From assembly GCA_007120615.1 (NCBI GenBank), contig SKNI01000709.1:1-12450 (forward strand): DNA of 12,450 bases, written 5' to 3'. The notes under the pieces were generated by a model, which saw only the letters and a list, made by a program, of their open reading frames with translations, did no database searches and had not been told where the DNA came from. Both the position numbers and the translations under genes were made by a program. Below are positions 7,639 to 12,450 of this stretch, one piece after another; position 1 is the stretch's first letter; each line of letters opens with the position of its first letter. The stretch comes from Myxococcales bacterium. GTDB lineage: Bacteria > Myxococcota_A > Bradymonadia > Bradymonadales > Bradymonadaceae.

Positions 7639-7662
7639 AAAAAAGAGCCGGAATGGTCCGGC
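7639..7662 (-). terminator. intrinsic-terminator-like hairpin reading leftward, 200 bases upstream of the mtnB-like gene
   Basis: On the reverse strand the sequence forms a 6-base-pair GC-rich stem (7662-7657 with 7652-7647) with a 4-base loop, followed by TC and six T (7646-7639). That is the standard rho-independent layout. No leftward gene ends here, so it could stop antisense transcription from the 163-residue gene or act in a long leader of the mtnB-like gene. Read rightward, the same hairpin sits in the 5' leader of the 163-residue gene without a T run. The rest of the 251-base divergent spacer (7436-7686) shows no riboswitch fold that I recognise. Confidence 0.5.
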
Positions 7663-7670
7663 CGAAGGCA

Positions 7671-7678
7671 AGAGGGAG
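7671..7678 (+). promoter_or_regulatory. Shine-Dalgarno fixing the start of the 163-residue gene
   Basis: AGAGGGAG lies 8 bases before the ATG at 7687. The frame is open further upstream to a GTG at 7525, but that start has no Shine-Dalgarno and would add an Arg/Cys/Pro-rich, non-protein-like stretch. Confidence 0.75.
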
Positions 7679-7686
7679 TCGTAGCC

Positions 7687-8178
7687 ATGTCGGATAAAAA
7701 AGAGTCCAATCCATTCGCTTCGAAATCATCTACCCAGACCCGATTGCAAGATCTCTCGGATAAGGGCTACGTGGTCGTTGTTACCCGCGCGTTCGGCCCC
7801 GGAGGCGAAGAGTTGATCGCCAAAGACGGACCGGAGTTCAGTGGAGAGCCGGGTGTTAAACTGGTCGTCAAGCAGGGAGATCTGGAGGGGGAAGTGATCT
7901 TGAGCCCTTATTACGGCGATCCCAGCAAGATGACGGACACCGAATTTGAGGCCGGAAAGCCCTGCGAACTCTTCTGTCCGGAGTCCGGCCAAGAACTGGA
8001 GAAGATCCCCGGAATGAGCACCGAAGATGGCGGCGATTTTTACGCCATCTATCTGTCCCCGCAACTGGCCAATGGCGAGATGGTGGCGGTCAATAATATC
8101 TGGGGCAATACGAAGTCTCGGATCTTAAGTGAAGACGAAGTGTTGCTGATCTTCGCCGAGAAAGAAGGGAAAGCATAA
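7687..8178 (+). CDS. unrecognised acidic 163-residue protein
   Basis: I do not recognise this protein. It is 163 residues long, has no signal peptide or membrane segment, and is likely cytoplasmic. A polar, probably disordered N-terminus (1-20, Lys/Ser/Thr-rich) is followed by an alternating strand-rich domain: KGYVVVVTRAF (26-36), VKLVVKQGDLEGEVILSPYY (57-76), then CELFCPESGQELEKI (93-107). The last segment has Cys93-x3-Cys97 followed by P-x-S-G-x-x-L, like half of a zinc ribbon whose second Cys pair is missing. It ends with a strand pair around MVAVNNIWG and SEDEVLLIFAEKE. The gene lies upstream of lipA on the same strand across a hairpin-rich 170-base gap, so co-transcription is uncertain. 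Codon use looks like its neighbours. Confidence 0.8.
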   Translation: MSDKKESNPFASKSSTQTRLQDLSDKGYVVVVTRAFGPGGEELIAKDGPEFSGEPGVKLVVKQGDLEGEVILSPYYGDPSKMTDTEFEAGKPCELFCPESGQELEKIPGMSTEDGGDFYAIYLSPQLANGEMVAVNNIWGNTKSRILSEDEVLLIFAEKEGKA

Positions 8179-8186
8179 ATCAACGT

Positions 8187-8205
8187 CGGCCTCTTGTTGA
8201 GGCCG
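8187..8205 (+). terminator. hairpin just after the 163-residue gene, possible terminator
   Basis: A perfect 7-base-pair GC-rich stem (8187-8193 with 8199-8205) and a 5-base loop lie 8 bases past the stop codon; TCAA (8180-8183) and TTGA (8206-8209) can add pairs below a bulge. There is no T run after it, so it could be a weak terminator, a transcript-end stabiliser or a leader element. Confidence 0.4.
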
Positions 8206-8279
8206 TTGAACGTGGCCAGTCTTGTGGGCAATGCTGGCCCAGTGCCTACTTTTTTGGGGGTGTGGTCGGGAAGAATTTG

Positions 8280-8310
8280 CGTCGGCCATCCCTTTTTGAA
8301 GGGACCGACG
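8280..8310 (+). other. strong stem-loop in the spacer before lipA
   Basis: CGTCGG (8280-8285) pairs with CCGACG (8305-8310), and TCCCT (8289-8293) pairs with AGGGA (8300-8304), with a 3-base bulge on one side and a 6-base loop: 11 base pairs in all. It lies about 40 bases before the lipA start, with no T run following. It may be part of the lipA leader RNA. A weaker pairing, GGCCAG (8214-8219) with CTGGCC (8234-8239), lies between this and the hairpin at 8187. Confidence 0.45.
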
Positions 8311-8325
8311 GGCCACTGATTGATG

Positions 8326-8351
8326 CATTCTCCTCATGGAGTTGAAGAATG
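8326..8351 (+). promoter_or_regulatory. possible hairpin masking the lipA ribosome-binding site and start codon
   Basis: The lipA Shine-Dalgarno GGAG (8338-8341) can pair with CTCC (8330-8333) across a 4-base loop. As an alternative, CATTCT (8326-8331) can pair with AGAATG (8346-8351), which includes the ATG start. Either fold would limit ribosome access. The stems are short (4 and 6 pairs). Confidence 0.3.
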
Positions 8352-9377
8352 GCGAAAAAAATATCCTTACCTCTTGCCAATCGCCAACCGGAAGCGCCTC
8401 AGTCGGAGCGCACCTCCGGTCCGGCGCGGCCGAATCTCAAATTTCGGCCCGACGAGGCCGGCCCTCGGCCGAAGTGGATTCGAAAGCGGCTGACCCTGAA
8501 TAAAGAGTTTTTCGAGACCCAGGAATTGGTCAAAAAGGCCGGTCTCAACACCATCTGTGAGTCGGGCCAATGTCCCAATATCACCGAGTGTTGGTCCAGG
8601 AAGTCGCTGACCTTTATGATCCTGGGCAATATCTGCACCCGAAGCTGTGGGTTTTGCGATGTCATGACCGGGCGGCCTGGTCGGGTAGACGAGGACGAGC
8701 CGCGGCGGGTGGCAGAAACCCTGGCCGGACTCGATCTCAATTATGTGGTCATCACCAGCGTCGACCGAGACGACCTGCCCGACGGTGGAGCCCAGGCCTG
8801 GGCCAATACGATCATCGCCATCAAAGAGGCCTGCCCGGAGCTGGGACTGGAGATTTTGACCCCCGACTTCAAAGGGCAATTGGAAGATGTGCAGGTCGTC
8901 TTAGACGCTCGGGCGGACTGCTTCTCCCATAATATCGAGACCGTCAAAGAGCTTCACCGAGAGGTGCGGCCTCAGGCCCGCTACGAGCGGAGTCTTTCGG
9001 TCTTGGAATACGCCGCAAAAGACGGGCGCGCCCTGGTGAAGTCCGGTCTAATGTTGGGCCTGGGAGAGACCAACGAGCAGATCTTGTCCACCATGCAGGA
9101 TCTGGTGGACCACGGCGTGGAGGTCCTGAACCTGGGCCAATATCTTCGTCCGAGCCCCCGGCACCTACCCGTTCACAGGTGGGTCCATCCCGACGAATTC
9201 GCCATGTTCAAAGAAGAGGGCGAAAAGATGGGCTATAAGCATATCGAGTCCGGACCCCTGGTTCGCTCCAGCTACCGGGCCGATCTGCAGGCCGAAGAGA
9301 TCGCCGCCAAGAAGCCCGGAGCTTTCGGCGGATGCGGCTCTCAACTGGCCAATCCCAACGCTCCCGCCGGGGAGTAG
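8349..9377 (+). CDS. lipA: lipoyl synthase
   Basis: This is a radical-SAM iron-sulfur enzyme that inserts two sulfur atoms into the octanoyl group carried on lipoyl domains or the H protein, forming the lipoyl cofactor of pyruvate, 2-oxoglutarate and glycine-cleavage complexes. It has 342 residues. The auxiliary-cluster Cys are 70, 75 and 81 (CESGQCPNITEC). The radical-SAM CxxxCxxC is Cys96, Cys100 and Cys103 (CTRSCGFC). Downstream are VDRDDLPDGGA (138-148), the HNIETV segment (194-199), SGLMLGLGE (232-240) and the C-terminal RSSY (306-309), whose Ser ligates the auxiliary cluster. The N-terminal 40 residues are longer and more Pro/Arg-rich than in many LipA. The start at 8349 has GGAG at 8338-8341. 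Its stop is 3 bases from the next gene's GTG, so the two are almost certainly translated from one transcript. No lipB is in the window. Confidence 0.97.
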   Translation: MAKKISLPLANRQPEAPQSERTSGPARPNLKFRPDEAGPRPKWIRKRLTLNKEFFETQELVKKAGLNTICESGQCPNITECWSRKSLTFMILGNICTRSCGFCDVMTGRPGRVDEDEPRRVAETLAGLDLNYVVITSVDRDDLPDGGAQAWANTIIAIKEACPELGLEILTPDFKGQLEDVQVVLDARADCFSHNIETVKELHREVRPQARYERSLSVLEYAAKDGRALVKSGLMLGLGETNEQILSTMQDLVDHGVEVLNLGQYLRPSPRHLPVHRWVHPDEFAMFKEEGEKMGYKHIESGPLVRSSYRADLQAEEIAAKKPGAFGGCGSQLANPNAPAGE

Positions 9378-9380
9378 AAC

Positions 9381-10013
9381 GTGAAGAACGGACTCTACGC
9401 CATCATCGATCCATCTCATCTCTCCGGCGCGGTGAGCGTCGAGGAGATGACCCGCGCCGTGCTTCGGGGCGGAGCTTCTATTGTTCAGCTCAGAGATACG
9501 GTCTCTACCTCTCGTCAGATCTTTGAGAGAGCCTGCAGGCTTCGGGCGATCTGCAACGAATTTGAGATACCCTTTATCGTCAATAATCGCCTGGATATCG
9601 CGCTTGCCGCGGGGGCTGACGGGGTCCACCTTGGGCCCGATGATTTGCCCGTGGAAGCGGCCCGCAGAATCGCCGGCGACAAATTTATCATCGGTGGCTC
9701 CGCTGGAACGCCGGAGGTCGCCCGGGATCTGGAGAAAGCGGGAGCTACTTATCTGGGCGTGGGAGCCATCTACGATGCTCGCCATTCCAAGCCCGATGCC
9801 TCTGCTCCGCGAGGGCCGGAGGCCATTGAAGCGGCGGCCCGGCAGGTGGATATCCCAATCTTTGGTATCGGCGGAATTCACCTGGAGAATGCCCCAGAGG
9901 TCATGGCTCACGGGGCAAATGGGGTGGCCGTGATTCGGGCGCTGATGCAGGTCGACGACCCCGAAGAGGCCGCTCGTCAATTATGCAGTGTCCTCGACAC
10001 CGGCAGTCGTTGA
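9381..10013 (+). CDS. thiE: thiamine-phosphate synthase-like protein (ThiE/TenI family)
   Basis: This 210-residue TIM-barrel protein should couple the thiazole phosphate and hydroxymethylpyrimidine diphosphate to thiamine monophosphate if it is a true ThiE. TenI thiazole tautomerase is the alternative. Family marks: SIVQLRD (33-39), PFIVNNRLDIALAAGADGVH (64-83), IIGGSAG (103-109), YLGVGAIYD (124-132), SKPDA (136-140), FGIGGI (161-166) and GVAVIRAL (181-188). Oddities: the pyrophosphate-binding QxRxK motif is QLRDT, losing its Lys (Thr40), and the usual GP-F-T-T-K loop reads GAIYDARHSK. It starts with GTG at 9381, using the GGGGAG at 9369-9374 inside the end of lipA. The last 33 bases overlap the oppositely oriented ABC ATPase gene. 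Pairing with lipA makes sense because lipoate and thiamine diphosphate serve the same 2-oxoacid dehydrogenases. Confidence 0.85.
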   Translation: MKNGLYAIIDPSHLSGAVSVEEMTRAVLRGGASIVQLRDTVSTSRQIFERACRLRAICNEFEIPFIVNNRLDIALAAGADGVHLGPDDLPVEAARRIAGDKFIIGGSAGTPEVARDLEKAGATYLGVGAIYDARHSKPDASAPRGPEAIEAAARQVDIPIFGIGGIHLENAPEVMAHGANGVAVIRALMQVDDPEEAARQLCSVLDTGSR

Positions 10014-11144
10014 TTCCACACCGCTCAATTCGTCGATCGCCGGCTTGTCTTCGGTGATGACTCGAGCGCCATCCTCATCAAAAAAGTGCAGCCTGCGGGG
10101 AGCGATGCTCAATTCAATTTTGTCTCCCGGTCCGTACCCCAGAAGGCTCTCCGCTCGCAGATGGGCGGTGATCGTTTTCTCGCCAAGCGCGATATGGGCG
10201 TAGGCCTCCCAGCCCATCGGCTCGATGACCTCCAACTTCCCGTGAAGAATCACCGAATTCTCGGCTTCTTCCCCGTGATCATCGGTCTCGGTGCCGTGAA
10301 CGAAGAGATGCTGGGGTCGAATTCCCATCTCCGACGGGGTGGGGCCCTTCGGCAGAAGCTCCGCGGGGATTTCAAAGCCGTCGCCCACAAACGCTCCGGA
10401 ATCGGTGGCCTCTCCCTTGAGGATATTCATGGATGGAGAGCCGATGAAGGTGGCCACGAATCGATTAAGGGGCCTCTCAAAGAGCTGTTGGGGGGAGCCC
10501 ACCTGCTGGAGTATGCCTTTGTCGAGTACGGCGATTCGGTCGGCCAGAGTCATGGCCTCGATCTGGTCATGGGTGACATAGACCATGGTGGTGGCCAGGC
10601 GCTTGTGCAATTTCTTGAGCTCCACCCTCATCTGGGCTCGAAGGGAAGCGTCGAGGTTGGAGAGCGGTTCGTCGAAGAGAAAGGCTTTGGGCTGGCGCAC
10701 GATGGCTCGGCCCATGGCGACTCGCTGGCGCTGGCCGCCGGAGAGTTGCTTGGGGTGGCGATCGAGATAATCGGTCAGTCCCAGAAGAGTGGCGACCTCT
10801 TCGACCCGTTTTTTGATGAGCTCTTTCGGTTTTTTGCGGACTTTGAGAGCGAAGGCCATATTCTCGCGCACCGTCATATGGGGATAGAGCGCGTAGGATT
10901 GAAAGACCATGGCAACCCCCCGATCTCGGGGCTCCACGTCGTTGACCAGAGTTTGGCCGATGTGCAGATTTCCCTCGGAGATGGTCTCCAAGCCCGCCAG
11001 GCAGCGAAGCAGGGTCGACTTTCCGCAGCCCGATGGGCCGACGAGGACCAGAAATTCGCCGTCCTCGATTTTTAGATCGATATTGCGAAGGACGACGGTC
11101 TCATCGAAGGATTTACCCACGTTGTCCAGCGAGATTGAAGCCAT
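9981..11144 (-). CDS. ugpC: ABC transporter ATP-binding protein, MalK/UgpC (CUT1) type
   Basis: This 387-residue cytoplasmic ATPase should power an importer of the carbohydrate type. Walker A is GPSGCGKST (36-44), the Q-loop Gln is 82 (MVFQSYALYPHM), the signature is LSGGQRQR (134-141), Walker B is FLFDEP (155-160), and the D-loop and switch His192 (YVTHDQIEAMTLADR) follow. The C-terminal third (about 235-357) is the TOBE/OB regulatory domain, with MGIRPQHL (273-280) and GYGPGDKIELSI, as in MalK and UgpC. These ATPases often serve several sugar permeases. The nearest permease in the cluster is of peptide type, so its partner is uncertain. It follows nagZ by 23 bases on the same strand. An acidic tail (about 360-387) extends past the usual end and overlaps the thiE-like gene on the other strand. 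The gene symbol is a family label only. Confidence 0.93.
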   Translation of the reverse strand: MASISLDNVGKSFDETVVLRNIDLKIEDGEFLVLVGPSGCGKSTLLRCLAGLETISEGNLHIGQTLVNDVEPRDRGVAMVFQSYALYPHMTVRENMAFALKVRKKPKELIKKRVEEVATLLGLTDYLDRHPKQLSGGQRQRVAMGRAIVRQPKAFLFDEPLSNLDASLRAQMRVELKKLHKRLATTMVYVTHDQIEAMTLADRIAVLDKGILQQVGSPQQLFERPLNRFVATFIGSPSMNILKGEATDSGAFVGDGFEIPAELLPKGPTPSEMGIRPQHLFVHGTETDDHGEEAENSVILHGKLEVIEPMGWEAYAHIALGEKTITAHLRAESLLGYGPGDKIELSIAPRRLHFFDEDGARVITEDKPAIDELSGVESTTAGVEDTA

Positions 11145-11167
11145 ATCGGACTACCTTTGTGGGAGAA

Positions 11168-12295
11168 TTAGGACTCCGTGGGATCGTCGGCGATGCTCGT
11201 ATCATCGAGATAGGGTTGGACCATGGCTTGATGTTCCTCGCATCCCAGAAATTCGTCAAGGCCCTCGCGTGGGGTCCAGGGACGGGGCCAGTGACCGAGG
11301 AGATCGGTCTTTAGCTTCCGGACCCTTGCGGCGCTGGCCTCGATGCGGGTGCGAAATTTATCGTCGGAGGTGGCCCGATCGTAGAGATGCTTAAAGGCCC
11401 GTCGCCACTTGTCTTCGGTGTGGCAGATCAGAAAAATATGGACGCCTGCTTCCACTCCCAGATCGACCATCTCTTCGATCTCGTAGCGATCGGCGACGGC
11501 TTTCATCTCCAGGCAATCGGTGATGATGACCCCGTCGAATTGCAACCGTTTTCGAAGAAGACCGTCTAAGATGGCGGGGCTGAAAGTAGCTGGATGAAAG
11601 GCGTCGAGGACGGGCAGCTGAATATGAGCGGTCATGATCATCGGGATGCCGGCGGCGATGGCTCGCTCGAAGGGATAAAATTCGATCCGCTCCAGGCGCT
11701 CCTCGTCATGCATCAATTTTGGCAGGTCGAGGTGGCTATCGACGATGGTGTCGCCGTGTCCGGGGAAGTGCTTTCCGCAGGGGACCACGCCGGCGGTGTG
11801 ATGGCCGACCAACACACCGGCGCCGCAGCGGGCGACGCGCTCGGGGTCATCGGAGAAGGCCCGGTCGCCGATGACGGGATTGTCGGGATTGGTGTCGACG
11901 TCCAGAACGGGCGCGAAGTTCAGGTTAAAGCCCAGGGCGCCGATCTCGGAGGCCAACATCTCGGAGACGGTGGCGACATCGCGAAGGTTGGCCGCTTTGC
12001 CCAGGTTTCGCATCGGCGGAAGTGGCGTCAAGGGTTCGCCCACGCGCACGACCCGGCCTCCCTCCTGATCGACGGCCACAAAGGGAGTGATGGGCGCATC
12101 CTTTGCTGCGTCGTGGATGTCTGCGGTAAGGGAGAGGAGCTGGTCGATGGTCCCCACATTTCTTCGAAAGAGGATCACTCCGCCGATCTCACCACTTCTC
12201 AAAGCCTGGCGAATGGAATCGGGGGCTTTTTCGGTGGCCTCGCCAAACCCCACTACCAGAAGTTGTCCTATGTCTTCGGCCAGGCGATCGCTCAT
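11168..12295 (-). CDS. nagZ: beta-N-acetylhexosaminidase, GH3 family, cytoplasmic
   Basis: This enzyme removes non-reducing terminal GlcNAc from muropeptides (GlcNAc-anhydroMurNAc-peptides) in cell-wall recycling, or from other GlcNAc-containing oligosaccharides. It has 375 residues and no signal peptide, so it acts in the cytoplasm as in Gram-negative recycling. GH3 marks: VAVDQEGGRVVR (73-84), NFAPVLDVDTNP (126-137), the NagZ loop KHFPGHGDTIVDSH (175-188) with the His188/Asp186 acid-base pair, MIMTAHI (219-225), and Asp260 in VIITDCLEMKAV (256-267) as expected nucleophile. A C-terminal extension of about 35 residues (from 340) goes beyond the usual NagZ length. The ATG at 12295 has GGAG just upstream, and the preceding permease gene ends 12 bases away. 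The ATPase gene follows after 23 bases, so all three form one leftward operon. Confidence 0.93.
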   Translation of the reverse strand: MSDRLAEDIGQLLVVGFGEATEKAPDSIRQALRSGEIGGVILFRRNVGTIDQLLSLTADIHDAAKDAPITPFVAVDQEGGRVVRVGEPLTPLPPMRNLGKAANLRDVATVSEMLASEIGALGFNLNFAPVLDVDTNPDNPVIGDRAFSDDPERVARCGAGVLVGHHTAGVVPCGKHFPGHGDTIVDSHLDLPKLMHDEERLERIEFYPFERAIAAGIPMIMTAHIQLPVLDAFHPATFSPAILDGLLRKRLQFDGVIITDCLEMKAVADRYEIEEMVDLGVEAGVHIFLICHTEDKWRRAFKHLYDRATSDDKFRTRIEASAARVRKLKTDLLGHWPRPWTPREGLDEFLGCEEHQAMVQPYLDDTSIADDPTES

Positions 12296-12307
12296 GAAAG
12301 CTCCAGA

Positions 12308-12450
12308 TCAATTATCAGAGAGGCGGCGGGGATCGAGGACGTCGCGCAGACCGTCGCCCACGAAGTTGATAGATAAGACGGTAAACATGATCGCCAGTCC
12401 CGGGAAGATCGCAAGATGGGGAGTGAGCAGAAAATAGCTGGCTCCCTGAT
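12308..12450 (-). CDS. C-terminus of an oligopeptide/dipeptide ABC permease (DppC/OppC type), truncated by window edge
   Basis: The reverse strand encodes the last 47 residues of a membrane protein, ending at a TGA (12310-12308). The visible sequence has LAIFPGLAIMFTVLSINFVG followed by DGLRDVLDPR. This is the hallmark end of DppC/OppC permeases: a last transmembrane helix and the conserved GDGLRD-LDPR tail. Such permeases import di- or oligopeptides, including murein peptides. The stop lies 12 bases before the nagZ start, so the two are in one operon. The rest of the transporter should lie beyond the right edge. Confidence 0.85.
   Translation of the reverse strand, partial: QGASYFLLTPHLAIFPGLAIMFTVLSINFVGDGLRDVLDPRRLSDN

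Noticed and set aside
7616..7640. sigma54 promoter reading leftward from the GGCAC in the repeated motif
   Set aside because: The GG and GC dinucleotides do not have the required spacing of 10 bases between them.
7525..7686. N-terminal extension of the 163-residue protein from a GTG at 7525
   Set aside because: No Shine-Dalgarno, the extra residues are Arg/Cys/Pro-rich, and a strong AGAGGGAG fits the ATG at 7687.
7436..7686. SAM riboswitch in front of the mtnB-like gene
   Set aside because: Methionine-salvage genes can have one, but I could not find the conserved core stems on the reverse strand; only an isolated terminator-like hairpin is present.
10086..11075. 329-residue forward open frame antisense to the ABC ATPase gene
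   Set aside because: The reverse strand encodes every conserved ABC ATPase motif; the forward frame has no protein-like motif.
11594..12376. 260-residue forward open frame antisense to nagZ
   Set aside because: Shadow of a convincing GH3 enzyme; rich in Gly/Asp only because it mirrors the nagZ codons.
1..12450. mobile element, CRISPR array, phage or defence island
   Set aside because: No transposase, integrase, nuclease or direct-repeat array; base and codon use look uniform and most genes are housekeeping or metabolic.

Overview
This is a moderately GC-rich bacterial window, densely packed with ordinary protein genes. No tRNA, rRNA, insertion sequence, phage gene or CRISPR array is visible. 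The best hint of lineage is the secreted phosphodiester-glycosidase protein. It ends in a Cys-containing, one-helix, Arg-terminated tail like the MYXO-CTERM sorting signals of Myxococcota and relatives, and it carries Cys-rich repeats typical of that group. A WS/DGAT acyltransferase, a DmdC-type acyl-CoA dehydrogenase and frequent strand switching also fit a deltaproteobacterial-type genome (Myxococcota, or the Bradymonadales for example). The lineage is an inference, not something the sequence proves.

Layout, left to right. The window opens inside an unidentified forward gene (to 416). A forward acyl-CoA dehydrogenase (533-2344) runs tail to tail, 4 bases apart, into a reverse wax ester synthase/diacylglycerol acyltransferase (2349-3683). 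Upstream of the latter on the same strand is a secreted, probably outer-membrane beta-barrel protein (3744-5084). A 150-base divergent spacer separates it from the forward secreted phosphodiester glycosidase (5235-6743). That gene converges on a reverse class II aldolase-family protein that looks like methylthioribulose-1-phosphate dehydratase, MtnB (6755-7435). A second divergent spacer (7436-7686) holds a terminator-like hairpin. It is followed by a forward run: an unrecognised 163-residue protein (7687-8178), a hairpin-rich 170-base spacer, lipoyl synthase lipA (8349-9377), and a ThiE/TenI-type protein only 3 bases behind lipA (9381-10013). The right end is a reverse cluster, in transcription order: the C-terminus of an oligopeptide-type ABC permease (12450-12308), a cytoplasmic GH3 beta-N-acetylhexosaminidase NagZ (12295-11168), and a MalK/UgpC-type ABC ATPase (11144-9981). 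The ATPase gene's 3' end overlaps the thiE-like gene by 33 bases.

How the genes may work together. The acyl-CoA dehydrogenase and WS/DGAT genes put fatty acyl-CoA oxidation next to neutral-lipid synthesis. lipA and the thiE-like gene both serve cofactors (lipoate and thiamine diphosphate) of the 2-oxoacid dehydrogenase complexes. The permease-nagZ-ATPase cluster suggests uptake of peptides or muropeptides with cytoplasmic release of GlcNAc, that is, peptidoglycan recycling or scavenging. I see no clear new defence or mobile system. The observations most worth following are the glycosidase with its three 50-residue Cys repeats and sorting tail, the mixed-class ABC/NagZ cluster, the thiE-like protein with altered active-site motifs, and the hairpins around the 163-residue gene and the lipA start.
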